Shown one piece after another: positions 50,645 to 57,738 of a stretch of DNA of 64,000 nt. Made by a program: the position numbers and the translations under genes. Source of the DNA: Opitutales bacterium. Its GTDB lineage: Bacteria > Verrucomicrobiota > Verrucomicrobiia > Opitutales > UBA953. Where the stretch lies: positions 41,527-105,526 of the forward strand of contig JAGBIL010000040.1 of assembly GCA_017935025.1 (NCBI GenBank), written 5' to 3'. Position 1 is the first letter of the stretch, and every line of letters begins with the position of its first letter. The notes under the pieces are model-generated. The model searched no databases, had not been told where the DNA came from, and saw only the letters and a program-made list of their open reading frames with translations.

Positions 50645-50733
50645 TTTTTTTGAAGGCGAAAGCTTAATGCTTAAAGCTTAAAGAGGCATCGTTTCATCTC
50701 CTTTAAGCTTTAAGCTTTAAGCTCTAAGCTCTA
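50645..50733. repeat. Inverted AGCTTAA heptad array at the capsid gene stop
   Basis: The left arm AGCTTAATGCTTAAAGCTTA and the right arm CTTTAAGCTTTAAGCTTTAA, extended by AGCTCTAAGCTC, are inverse of each other around AGGCATCGTTTCATCTC. Read leftwards the array begins inside the capsid stop codon (GAATAGAGCTTAG). It can form a long hairpin and contains TAA or TAG in each unit. Confidence 0.85.
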
Positions 50734-51687
50734 TTCCGTTACGGTGATGACGTTCGCGCCCGCGGTCGACGTGACCTGAACGCCCTGTTTGGTGTACACC
50801 GTGATGAGCGTCTTACGGCCCTGCGCGTGCGGGGACTCGTAAACCGTAAACCCGGTGCCCGGACGGAACACTTTCATGTTGGACATATCTTCCGTCGACA
50901 CTCCGGAGGAATAGCCGAGGTAGATTTTGTCGTTAATGATAAGCGGGAACGTTCCGTCTGCCGCCGCCTTGCGCCCGTTCGGGACGAGAACATCGAGCCC
51001 GTAGCGAGCCCCGAATTCCGCTGCGGATTTCGGTGCGGCAAGTGCGCCCGCCGTCAGCTTGGATTCCACGCCGGACATATACAGATTCCACGCCTTCGCG
51101 CCGACAAGTGCCGTGTTCGGCGTGACGATTTCGGAGGCGAGAATATCGCGCACCACCGCGCCCAAATCCTGCGTGCCGACAGAGACTTCCGTGTCCGTCG
51201 CGAACAAATCGAACAGGTCGAGCGTGCGGATGAACGTCGCGCGCTCAATCACGTTAATGAGCTTGCGGACGAGCATTTCCTTGTAGTTCGGAATGCGCTC
51301 GATGTGGTCATTTTCCGCCTCAATGCAAAGACCGATGTCGTCGAGATTGCCCGCACGTTTTTCCGCCCTGTCGGAGATTGCTTTGTAGTCGCCGCCGACG
51401 GCGCGTTTCAACTCGTCGTAATCGACGGTTGTCATCGACTGCGAAATCGGCCAGTAGCGGAACTCAAACGTCGTGCCGTCTTCGACAATCGGCGCGTCCG
51501 GGGCGAGCATGCGGCGAGCCTGCGCAATATTGCTTTCGTCGCTTACGCGGACGGCAAACTGCGAAAGAAACGTCGATTCCGCGCCGAGTTGCGTGATGTT
51601 CGCAAAGGCCACCTGCCCGGGAGCCGCGTTTTTAACATCGGCGGCAATCCCGCCGAAAGAATTAATGATGTCCTTAATGTTACGCAT
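50731..51687 (-). CDS. Major capsid protein
   Basis: The 318-residue protein has the profile of an HK97-fold capsid subunit: an N-terminal arm, EFRYWPISQSMTTVDYDELK, a long spine-helix region (EKRAGNLDDIGLCIEAENDH, NVIERATFIRTLDLFDLFAT) and a C-terminal beta part (FRPGTGFTVYESPHAQGRKT, VQVTSTAGANVITVTE). It lies between the decoration gene and the connector and downstream of protease/scaffold, which defines it. It should be the most abundant late product. Confidence 0.85.
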   Translation of the reverse strand: MRNIKDIINSFGGIAADVKNAAPGQVAFANITQLGAESTFLSQFAVRVSDESNIAQARRMLAPDAPIVEDGTTFEFRYWPISQSMTTVDYDELKRAVGGDYKAISDRAEKRAGNLDDIGLCIEAENDHIERIPNYKEMLVRKLINVIERATFIRTLDLFDLFATDTEVSVGTQDLGAVVRDILASEIVTPNTALVGAKAWNLYMSGVESKLTAGALAAPKSAAEFGARYGLDVLVPNGRKAAADGTFPLIINDKIYLGYSSGVSTEDMSNMKVFRPGTGFTVYESPHAQGRKTLITVYTKQGVQVTSTAGANVITVTE

Positions 51688-51710
51688 TTTTTCAGTTTTT
51701 CCCTTAAAAA

Positions 51711-52103
51711 TTAAGCCTTCGGGACATAAACGAGGAACACCTCAACCATGCCCGGATCCGCGAGCGTTGCCGTCTTGGCAATCGTGCCGACCTGGCGCGT
51801 TCCGGATGCCGCCGTAACAGCGCCGCCCGTTGCCGCGTAAACCGGCATACCCGCCGTGTACGTTCCCGCAACCGCGTTGACAAGCACACTGCCGGGCTGA
51901 TTTCCGGCAAGAGCCGCAGAGACCAATTTGCCGCGTTCAACGGGGTCAACAAGCGTGACCATGAGCGCTGCCGCATCGTCTGCGCCTTCCGTCCACGGAG
52001 TCAGCTTTCCCGTGTCGTCAAGCACGCAGAGCGTTCCCTGCTTCGTGTTTTCGTCCGCCACCTCAACGGAGAGCAGCCCGGATACATGTGTTGCCTGATC
52101 CAT
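51711..52103 (-). CDS. Capsid decoration protein (DUF2190-like)
   Basis: The 130-residue protein is Ala/Thr/Gly-rich beta structure with the pattern of DUF2190/lambda gpD-type stabilisers: GTLCVLDDTGKLTPW, AALAGNQPGSVLVNAVAGTY, GMPVYAATGGAVTAASGTRQ, VGTIAKTATLADPGMVEVFL. It directly precedes the capsid gene in the transcript, the usual slot. Its ATG overlaps the stop codon of the small basic gene upstream (TAATG). Confidence 0.78.
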   Translation of the reverse strand: MDQATHVSGLLSVEVADENTKQGTLCVLDDTGKLTPWTEGADDAAALMVTLVDPVERGKLVSAALAGNQPGSVLVNAVAGTYTAGMPVYAATGGAVTAASGTRQVGTIAKTATLADPGMVEVFLVYVPKA

Positions 52104-52282
52104 TACTCACGAGCTCCTTTCTCCGCCTTTTTGGCAGCGCGTGCGGCGCGAGCCGCGAATTTACGTTTGGCGATTGCACGCGCTTCCGCTGCGGGAATGC
52201 CCGCATTGGTCAGCTTATCGGCGTGAGCCTGTTCCTCCGCCGCCGCATCCGCCGTCTTTCGATCGTCGTTATTTTTAGCCAT
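52103..52282 (-). CDS. Small basic Ala-rich phage protein (59 residues)
   Basis: A 59-codon frame begins MAKNNDDRKTADAAAEEQAH and ends in a lysine/arginine/alanine helix (AIAKRKFAARAARAAKKAEK). It overlaps the decoration start by the TAATG junction and follows the scaffold gene by 20 bp, so it is coupled to both. A helix of this kind could bind DNA or scaffold, but no family is recognised. Confidence 0.7.
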   Translation of the reverse strand: MAKNNDDRKTADAAAEEQAHADKLTNAGIPAAEARAIAKRKFAARAARAAKKAEKGARE

Positions 52283-52302
52283 CGTAGTTAACTTTCAATT
52301 AC

Positions 52303-53442
52303 CTAAATTTTGTTCGCCGCCGCGAAGAGCTTTGCGCCTTCGTCGGTTGCCTTCACGCGGCGCATGGCTTCATCCGTCCCGATGGATTCGCCGTCTTTCG
52401 CCGCCTTTTTAATTTCGGCGTTTACCGCGTCGAAAAATTTCTTCGTCGCATCCTTGCGGTCTGCGAGTTCCTGCTCACGGTTTTCCGCGTCGATTTCCGC
52501 CGCGCTCTTTGACTTTCCGGGCTTCGGGAGCGCGTTTTTCGGGAGCGCGTCCATGATTGCCGCCGTGTTGACAAAATCGGTCTTCAAAAGCGCTTCATAG
52601 CTTGCGCGCTGGGCGACCGTGATTTGCCCGTTCGCCGTCGCCACGTCGAGTTTTTGCGCGATCGCAAAATCCACTGCTGCCTGCAGTCCGGCGTTGTTGG
52701 CTTTCGGTTCCGGCTGTTTCGGCTTGTCGTCCTTTTCTTCGGTTTTGTCGTCCGCATCGTCGTCGCCCTTGTCGTCAGGCTCCGGCTTTTGCGGCGGTTC
52801 GGCTTTGGATTTCAGCGACGTTGCCGCCGTGATAATCGCCTCGGGATCTTTGGCTTGCTCCAGCGTCAGCCCGAGTGCTTCCGCCAGTCGCTTCAACTGT
52901 TCTTCGTTCATCGTATCGTTGGTTTGATCGGAATTAATCGTGTCTGCATTAGGCAGGTTTCCCTTTTTGACAAAGCCGAGGGAAATCAGCCGGAACGGCG
53001 CGAAGACGTCGCCGCCCTGAGGCTCGCAGAGCCATCTCGGCGAAATCTCAAGGCGGCCGAGGTCGTTTTTCAAAAGTTCAAGGGCGGGGAATTTGCGGAT
53101 GGTTGCCCACAAGCCGTCTTCGCGCGCATCGAGTTTTTCGACGCGGGCGTAAACCTCCGTATCCTGCGGCTCCGTTCCCGCGTTTGCGTGGTCCGGGTGC
53201 CCGTTGTAGCAGGGCAGAGACGCCTTTGCAAAAGGCAGTTTTTCCAGCAGGCGGCGCACGCTCCCGTTAAATGCGTCCGCCATTTTTTTTGCGGACTCAA
53301 ATGTAAAGCGCTGTGTGATACGCTTGCCGTTCCCATCCACCTGCGGTGCGTCGCAATACGGGGCAATGCGCTGTTCAATCAGCTCTTCCGACGCATTTGC
53401 CGCGTCGAAAATTTCCGCGCCTCCAATGGTCAGAATTTTCAT
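52303..53442 (-). CDS. Prohead protease with fused scaffold (Mu gpI/Z-like)
   Basis: The 379-residue protein has an N-terminal protease-like half (IGGAEIFDAANASEELIEQR, FAKASLPCYNGHPDHANAGT with the His of GHPDHA, and LEISPRWLCEPQGGDVFAPF) as in Mu gpI. A highly acidic/lysine linker (KPEPDDKGDDDADDKTEEKD) leads to a helical scaffold half. An internal ATG (start of MNEEQLKRLAEALGLTLEQA) is where a separate scaffold protein Z would begin. It overlaps the next upstream gene by 4 bp and precedes capsid genes, as expected for head maturation. Confidence 0.82.
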   Translation of the reverse strand: MKILTIGGAEIFDAANASEELIEQRIAPYCDAPQVDGNGKRITQRFTFESAKKMADAFNGSVRRLLEKLPFAKASLPCYNGHPDHANAGTEPQDTEVYARVEKLDAREDGLWATIRKFPALELLKNDLGRLEISPRWLCEPQGGDVFAPFRLISLGFVKKGNLPNADTINSDQTNDTMNEEQLKRLAEALGLTLEQAKDPEAIITAATSLKSKAEPPQKPEPDDKGDDDADDKTEEKDDKPKQPEPKANNAGLQAAVDFAIAQKLDVATANGQITVAQRASYEALLKTDFVNTAAIMDALPKNALPKPGKSKSAAEIDAENREQELADRKDATKKFFDAVNAEIKKAAKDGESIGTDEAMRRVKATDEGAKLFAAANKI

Positions 53443-53906
53443 TTCTGCGGCTCTCCGTTTTCGGGTTCGCTTTGCGGGACCGTATCGGCGGATTCATCAC
53501 ACGCCTCGGGCTCCGTTTTCTTTTTCAAAATTTTTCCGGCAGTCGAGGCAATCGCGGAAACAATGATTTTCGTTGCCGCCGCGCCCGTGAGCTTTGCCGC
53601 TTTTCTGCCGCCCAAAATAATCAGCGCACCTCCGCTCGCCGCCGCGATCAGATTCAGCGGAAACGGCAAATACTCGCCGCTTTCGGCAACCGTTTTGCCG
53701 AGCTCGACCGTTTCCGCCGCCTTGGCTTTTTCCGCCTCGATTTGCTCAACGGTCATGGTTTCGACCGGCGCAGTTTTCAGAACGTTGCAACCGGACAGCG
53801 CCGCGCACACCCAAAGAGACAGCGCAAAGAGCATCGCGACAATCACGGCTCGGATTGCGCCCGCGATAAATTCCGCACTAACAAGACCTTTTTTGCTTTT
53901 TTTCAT
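53439..53906 (-). CDS. Phage membrane protein with lipobox-like motif, first late gene
   Basis: The ATG at 53906 gives 155 residues starting MKKSKKGLVSAEFIAGAIRA. A first hydrophobic segment ends in AALSGCNVLK, a plausible lipobox (LSGC). A second hydrophobic segment (FPLNLIAAASGGALIILGG) comes later, followed by a basic, then acidic tail. This could be a lysis protein (holin or spanin-like), since lysis genes often open the late operon. No endolysin was recognised in the window, so this is tentative. It overlaps the protease gene by 4 bp. Confidence 0.6.
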   Translation of the reverse strand: MKKSKKGLVSAEFIAGAIRAVIVAMLFALSLWVCAALSGCNVLKTAPVETMTVEQIEAEKAKAAETVELGKTVAESGEYLPFPLNLIAAASGGALIILGGRKAAKLTGAAATKIIVSAIASTAGKILKKKTEPEACDESADTVPQSEPENGEPQK

Positions 53907-54106
53907 AAAAATTTGGAGTCGCGGGCCGTGCCGACGGAGCACACAAACCAAATCTCCGAGGGACACGCTTCGCCGCCGCGCCGACGACTTGTCGTTTTTT
54001 TACCCCAACATATCTTCGGGAGCTCGTTGCCCCTCCCGTCGATGCAAAAAGAATACGCCGATTCGCGCGGGAAAATCGGTGCAGTCTGCACGGATTGACG
54101 AAAAAA

Positions 54107-54143
54107 AAGAGAGATTAGAGCTTAATGCTTAAAGATTAAAGGG
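54107..54143. repeat. Mixed AGATTAG/AGCTTAA heptads before the late genes
   Basis: AGAGATTAGAGCTTAATGCT then TAAAGATTAAAGG gives five 7-bp units switching between two unit families. It lies in the non-coding stretch between the late gene start and the divergent promoters. Confidence 0.75.
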
Positions 54144-54160
54144 GAGCGCTTATTTTTTTT

Positions 54161-54200
54161 TGCGAAACGTGTTGACAAATCGCAAAAATAGGCAAAAATA
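54161..54200. promoter_or_regulatory. Back-to-back promoters between late and early arms
   Basis: On the plus strand TTGACA (54172-54177) is followed after 17 bp by AAAATA (54195-54200). On the minus strand the overlapping TTGTCA is followed after about 17 bp by AAATAA. The two -35 boxes share bases, so the promoters would compete or share a regulator. The rest of the 53907-54451 gap holds the heptads, the hairpin and the small reading frame described separately; the part 53910-54100 shows nothing else. Confidence 0.5.
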
Positions 54201-54203
54201 AAA

Positions 54204-54232
54204 ATCACCATCGGGAAAGGACCGATGGTGAT
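54204..54232 (+). promoter_or_regulatory. Perfect stem-loop at the predicted 5' end of the early transcript
   Basis: ATCACCATCGG (54204-54214) and CCGATGGTGAT (54222-54232) form an 11-bp perfect stem with the loop GAAAGGA. It starts a few bases after the -10 box, so it would cap the transcript's 5' end. The loop contains a Shine-Dalgarno-like AAAGGA. It may be a stability hairpin or an antisense/protein target. Confidence 0.65.
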
Positions 54233-54259
54233 GAATGTTCTTTTGAAGTTTTTTTCACT

Positions 54260-54361
54260 ATGCGAAAAGCGGAAAAAATCCTGAGACTGACAGTCGAGGT
54301 GATTCAGCTGATTCTCGCGATTCTCCGAATCGTCGAAATCATCCTGAGCCTCGTCCGGTAA
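54260..54361 (+). CDS. 33-residue hydrophobic peptide, toxin-like
   Basis: A 33-codon frame starts MRKAEKILRLTVEVIQ and continues with an Ile/Leu-rich amphipathic helix interrupted by Arg and Glu (LILAILRIVEIILSLVR). It follows the 5' stem-loop by 27 bases and is followed by a GC hairpin (CCGGGG/CCCCGG at 54372-54389). Small hydrophobic peptides behind a structured 5' leader are the form of type I toxins, but it might also be a leader peptide. The upstream GAAG is far (11 nt) from the ATG, so initiation would be weak. Confidence 0.5.
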   Translation: MRKAEKILRLTVEVIQLILAILRIVEIILSLVR

Positions 54362-54451
54362 GATCAGGTCGCCGGGGTCGCCGCCCCGGTGCTTCAAAAG
54401 GACTGAAATCAAACCAAACGAAACAACATCAAAAGTCAACCCGAAACCATC

Positions 54452-54967
54452 ATGAAAAACGAATATTTTGACAATCTCGACGAAGCCGCCCGCGAAGACC
54501 TCGCAAAACGACTCGACGCCGCTAAGGATTGGCGTGGAATCCCCGCGGCTTTCTGGCGCGCATTGCTCTCCGCGCTCATCGAATCCGGAACGGAAACGCG
54601 TCTCGACAGCCTCGCGTCCATGGAACTCGTCGTTCGCGACGAAGAAACCGAAGAAATGCTTAACCCCGGCGAATTTTGGATCTTCGCATCGACATACAAC
54701 ACGCGCGACGAAGATCTTAACATTTACGGAATTGTCGAAGAAACAGCTGCCAAGTTCGGTCTCGACGTACTCGATTGGTGCCGGGATGGCGACTCGCTGA
54801 CAATTCTCATCGGGAGTATGAACGACGGCGATGCCGCGAAGCGATACGCTCTGATTGACCGAGACGACGGCGCCGTCTGGGACTGCTTCGACAACCTTGA
54901 CGAAGCCCTGAAACGACGCAGCGACGGAGACTTCATCTTCGACCGCGAAGCCGGAAAGGAAGTCTAA
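54452..54967 (+). CDS. Acidic hypothetical phage protein
   Basis: The 171-residue protein is acidic and not recognised. It contains the motif FDNLDEA twice, near the N-terminus (EYFDNLDEAAREDL) and near the C-terminus (WDCFDNLDEALKRRS), which may mark an internal duplication or a binding helix. The middle is mixed alpha/beta (GEFWIFASTYNTRDEDLNIY, GDSLTILIGSMNDGDAAKRY). It overlaps the next gene by one base (TAATG). Confidence 0.65.
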   Translation: MKNEYFDNLDEAAREDLAKRLDAAKDWRGIPAAFWRALLSALIESGTETRLDSLASMELVVRDEETEEMLNPGEFWIFASTYNTRDEDLNIYGIVEETAAKFGLDVLDWCRDGDSLTILIGSMNDGDAAKRYALIDRDDGAVWDCFDNLDEALKRRSDGDFIFDREAGKEV

Positions 54968-55176
54968 TGACGAAGAAAACCGCCAATCCGAACGCCCGCT
55001 ACGGCAACAAAAACGCGCTTAAACCGCCCGAAGAGAGGCGCGTCCGAGTTCAGTTTTCGCTACACCGGGACGATATCGCCGTCATATCGGAAATCCGCGC
55101 CGAAACCGGAGAAACCGCAAGCGCGGTCGTAGCCCGCGCCGTCGCCGAACTTAAAAAAAAACTATTGACGAGGTAG
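54967..55176 (+). CDS. Small basic protein, ribbon-helix-helix-like
   Basis: The 69-residue protein has a basic N-terminus (MTKKTANPNARYGNKNALKP), then a beta strand VRVQFSLHRDDIAVISEIRA and two helices (ETGETASAVVARAVAELKKK), the layout of an Arc/CopG ribbon-helix-helix DNA-binding domain. It could be a phage regulator. It is translationally coupled to the acidic protein upstream and followed by a terminator. Confidence 0.62.
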   Translation: MTKKTANPNARYGNKNALKPPEERRVRVQFSLHRDDIAVISEIRAETGETASAVVARAVAELKKKLLTR

Positions 55177-55268
55177 GGTTTTAAAAGAAGAATCTCCCCG
55201 TGAAAATCACCCGAGCAGCCCCGAAAACGCAAAAGCGAGATTGTCGCTTAGAGCTCCCGCACATTCAA

Positions 55269-55307
55269 CGCGTTCCCGTTTCGTTCGGTCGGGAGCGCGT
55301 TTTGTTT
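55269..55307 (+). terminator. Terminator after the first early genes
   Basis: CGCGTTCCCG (55269-55278) pairs with CGGGAGCGCG (55290-55299), ten pairs with one G-T, followed by TTTTGTTTT. It would separate the first rightward unit from the small Cys-rich gene. Confidence 0.82.
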
Positions 55308-55323
55308 TCCCTGAAAACCGAAC

Positions 55324-55536
55324 ATGACAACTACAGACACACCGACAATCGACAACACCCTGCAGTTCGCGGCGTTCGCGCCGTACCACACGCTCTGTCC
55401 GTGTCGCTCATGCGCACACCGCAAGCAAAGCCTGCTGCGGACATCGGACGGCTCCGTCGTCGCCTGCGCGCGCTATCGTGCCGGGCAATGCGAGGGATGC
55501 CCGCTGATCCGCAAGGACAAACCCGATGCGGCTTAG
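55324..55536 (+). CDS. Small Cys-rich phage protein (zinc-binding candidate)
   Basis: The 70-residue protein has six cysteines in two clusters: CPCRSCAHRK and, after a short hairpin (LLRTSDGSVVACARYRAG), QCEGCP. The spacing suggests one or two zinc sites in a small ribbon. It follows a terminator, so it may depend on antitermination or on its own weak promoter. Its function is unknown. Confidence 0.6.
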   Translation: MTTTDTPTIDNTLQFAAFAPYHTLCPCRSCAHRKQSLLRTSDGSVVACARYRAGQCEGCPLIRKDKPDAA

Positions 55537-55549
55537 CTCTGTAACAACT

Positions 55550-55617
55550 CCAAAAAAAAAAACCGAAAAACACACGCCCCCGGGAGGAATATTCCTCGCG
55601 GGGGCGCTTTCGGTTAG
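55550..55617 (-). terminator. Strong leftward terminator closing the minus-strand island
   Basis: CGCCCCCGGGAGG and CCTCGCGGGGGCG form a 13-position stem around AATATT, extended by AACCGAAA/TTTCGGTT outside. On the minus strand it runs into a stretch of eleven T (A-run at 55551). It ends transcripts of the island genes coming from the right. Confidence 0.85.
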
Positions 55618-55622
55618 GAAGA

Positions 55623-55885
55623 AGTCCTGTTTTTAGGGTCGTGCTTGTCGACAAGTCCAACATCGATTCCCTTTTGCTTAAAATATGCGTCGCGAATCAT
55701 TACCCCGAGCATTGTCCCGTAGGCCGGAAGCAAACGTCCTTTTCGGTAAGCAAAAATTCAAGGGATTCCGGGGAGAAAAACCGCTCAGGAAAAGACGTCG
55801 CCGTTTCCACGCAAAACTGCTGCACATCGTAAGGATTTGCCGAACCGGAACCGTCAATCACCGAAACAATTTTTTTCAAAATCAT
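55623..55885 (-). pseudogene. Small gene with an apparent -1 frameshift
   Basis: From the ATG at 55885 one frame reads MILKKIVSVIDGSGSANPYD and ends at 55700 after about 61 residues. The -1 frame becomes protein-like near GAAAAGG (about 55735) and continues as RLLPAYGTMLGVMIRDAYFK to a stop at 55623, just before a strong terminator. Either the gene is broken, or it uses a frameshift at A-rich sequence. A 61-residue protein is the alternative reading. No function is recognised. Confidence 0.4.
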
Positions 55886-56222
55886 TTGCAATCAGCCGCT
55901 CGGCATCCATTTCTTTTGCCACTTTTTCCCCGAGCTCCGTCAAAGAAATCGGACTGTGCGATGCGGTCAAGGAGTCAGCCCCTGCGATTTTTTCGCCAAA
56001 GACAATCAGTTTTGACTTGATAAACACCAAATCGTCGCGCAGTTTCTCGAGGTGTTCATCCGCCCTGTCCGCCTTTCTCTTCATCTCTTCGACAGCTTGA
56101 GAATGCTCACCAATCTTCCTGGAAACAAAGGAGACAGCCCAAAGCACGGCAAGTGCAAAGGCAAACATTGTCCCGAATCCGCCCGCCGGATTCTCAAAAA
56201 GCGTTTGAATGAGTTGGTGCAT
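55854..56222 (-). CDS. Membrane-anchored coiled-coil protein in the minus-strand island
   Basis: The 122-residue protein has one membrane span (GTMFAFALAVLWAVSFVS), a coiled coil (EHSQAVEEMKRKADRADEHL, KLRDDLVFIKSKLIVFGEKI) and a C-terminal segment SHSPISLTELGEKVAKEMDA that resembles a small domain I have seen at the end of short bacterial proteins of unknown role. It overlaps the frameshifted gene downstream by about 30 bp. Its orientation against the early genes suggests cargo expressed from the prophage. Confidence 0.62.
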   Translation of the reverse strand: MHQLIQTLFENPAGGFGTMFAFALAVLWAVSFVSRKIGEHSQAVEEMKRKADRADEHLEKLRDDLVFIKSKLIVFGEKIAGADSLTASHSPISLTELGEKVAKEMDAERLIANDFEKNCFGD

Positions 56223-56419
56223 AGGTTAGGTAAACAGCGATATCGGCTTCATACTAATTAAGCGGCGCAGATTGTAAAACAATTTTTGACAAAAACAGCC
56301 CGTGGCGTGAACGGATTGACGCACGAAAGAACGGTTCTCGCGGAGCCGCAGAGGAACGGAGTTTTTTCACGGGCGAATGTATATGAGGCGCGAATACGCG
56401 CGGGGAGAGAGAGGTCGGG

Positions 56420-56878
56420 CTACAGCCCGAACATACGGTTGCCTCCTGCGAGTCGGCAAAGACAGTCTGCAATCCGGAAGACGGCGGACGCCGAGGCAAA
56501 GAGAGTGGCAATTAAAATCTCCAAAACCGCCCATCCGGCCAAGACCATGAAAAACCCGCCGCTGTGGATTTTTGCGCCGAGGAGCGCGCCGCCGCCGGCA
56601 AAAATAGCGATCGAAGAAACGACGAACACGATCACCCACACAAAGCCCATTGTCGCCGCCAGCACACCGTAAACCGTCCACCCCCTGTCCGCTGCGCAGA
56701 CGGCCATTTTTTCCGGAAAACGCTGTGTTGCGGGGGCTTGGCGCGGCGCGGTACTTGTTTGCGGCTTTGCCGGGGGGACGGCAATAACACACCCGCACCG
56801 GGTGCACCGAAATCTTTTCCCGTAGTAACGGGAGTCGCAGTCGTAAGAAAATTGACAGGCAGGGCAAGAAACTTTCAT
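56420..56878 (-). CDS. Zinc-ribbon membrane protein, probable cargo
   Basis: The 152-residue protein starts with a zinc ribbon: CPAC at residue 5-8 and CTRC at about 25-28 (MKVSCPACQFSYDCDSRYYG, RFRCTRCGCVIAVPP), the MJ0042-type finger. A Pro/Ala linker and two long membrane spans follow (YGVLAATMGFVWVIVFVVSS, GGFFMVLAGWAVLEILIATL). Such proteins are frequent in PVC-type genomes and their function is generally unknown. It has no tie to virion genes, so it is probably a moron. Confidence 0.68.
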   Translation of the reverse strand: MKVSCPACQFSYDCDSRYYGKRFRCTRCGCVIAVPPAKPQTSTAPRQAPATQRFPEKMAVCAADRGWTVYGVLAATMGFVWVIVFVVSSIAIFAGGGALLGAKIHSGGFFMVLAGWAVLEILIATLFASASAVFRIADCLCRLAGGNRMFGL

Positions 56879-57017
56879 TTCCTCAACTTACCCCCCCCCC
56901 CATTCCGAAAGTCAAGAAAAAAAAAGACTCTCGCAGAGGCGCGGGGAAAAGAGAGAATTCGGGCGTGCTGCGGAAGGGACAGGCGGGACGCCTGTCCTCC
57001 TTTCCGAGGAGGTGGTG

Positions 57018-57536
57018 TTAGCGGCGGAGTTCGGGGAATTCGCCGAAGCCGGATTCTGCGGCGCGGAGGGCGGCAACGATTTCGCGCTCGCATTGCTCGA
57101 GCTCGTCGAGGCGGAGTTTTCGGCCGGCTTTCGCGGCGGCATTGTCCCAGGTTTGCGCAATCGCGTCCGCCGTGTACGCGTCGTGACGCTTGCACAGGTC
57201 CCGCTTCCAATCCCGCACCGCACGCGCCGATGCAATCTGCGCACGCGCCTTTTGAGCCTTCCCCGGGTCGTGAAAATCCTTGCGGGAACCATGTTTCACC
57301 TCAGGCATGGAACATCTCAATTCAACCCCTGCCGCAACAATCGCATCCGCAATCGCCTTGCGAACAAAACTTGCACGATTCATCCCAGACGCCCTCGCGG
57401 CCTCATTGATCTGCTCGGACAAAAAAACCGGAAGACTGAACCCAAAAACTTTCAAACCAGCGTCGCACGAAAGTGAAACGGACGTAATGTCCGTTTCACT
57501 TTTCCCTTTTTTTTGACTGTTTTTCAGAGGCTTCAA
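57018..57536 (-). CDS. Ribbon-helix-helix protein, candidate repressor
   Basis: The 172-residue protein has a CopG/Arc-like segment at about 30-70: strand VFGFSLPVFLSEQINEAARA and helix SGMNRASFVRKAIADAIVAA. The C-terminal half is a charged helical region (KAQKARAQIASARAVRDWKR, LRLDELEQCEREIVAALRAA) suitable for oligomerisation. It is divergent from the early operon and faces a pair of identical operator-like sites 150-170 bp from its start. It is therefore the best candidate for the prophage repressor, though it is not related to Mu c by motif. Confidence 0.6.
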   Translation of the reverse strand: MKPLKNSQKKGKSETDITSVSLSCDAGLKVFGFSLPVFLSEQINEAARASGMNRASFVRKAIADAIVAAGVELRCSMPEVKHGSRKDFHDPGKAQKARAQIASARAVRDWKRDLCKRHDAYTADAIAQTWDNAAAKAGRKLRLDELEQCEREIVAALRAAESGFGEFPELRR

Positions 57537-57655
57537 ATTAGCTCAATTCCTTTTGTTTATGCGGTTTAGAGAAGAGCCTACTACTGCCCCCGAAAAAACA
57601 AAAGTTTATTTTGAACAAAATTTTTTCCTTTTTTCATAATTTTTTAAAAATTTTG

Positions 57656-57701
57656 TTGACAGTTTTAAAACTCTCATTAAATCTGTTGTCAGTTTTAAAA
57701 C
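57656..57701 (+). promoter_or_regulatory. Early promoter with two operators spaced 30 bp
   Basis: TTGACAGTTTTAAAAC (57656-57671) and TTGTCAGTTTTAAAAC (57686-57701) are identical in 15 of 16 bases and start exactly 30 bp apart, about three helical turns. Each contains the perfect palindrome GTTTTAAAAC. The first TTGACA can serve as -35 with TAAATC or nearby as -10. The region lies between the divergent ribbon-helix-helix gene and the first gene of the early operon, 38 bp before its ATG. Confidence 0.7.
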
Positions 57702-57738
57702 AGACAGAAGCACAAAAACCCAAACCCACACAAACCCA

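Noticed and set aside
54122..54439. A 105-codon minus-strand frame opposite the small hydrophobic peptide
   Set aside because: It runs across both promoter candidates and the stem-loop and shows no protein-like pattern; not listed as a gene, although it cannot be excluded.
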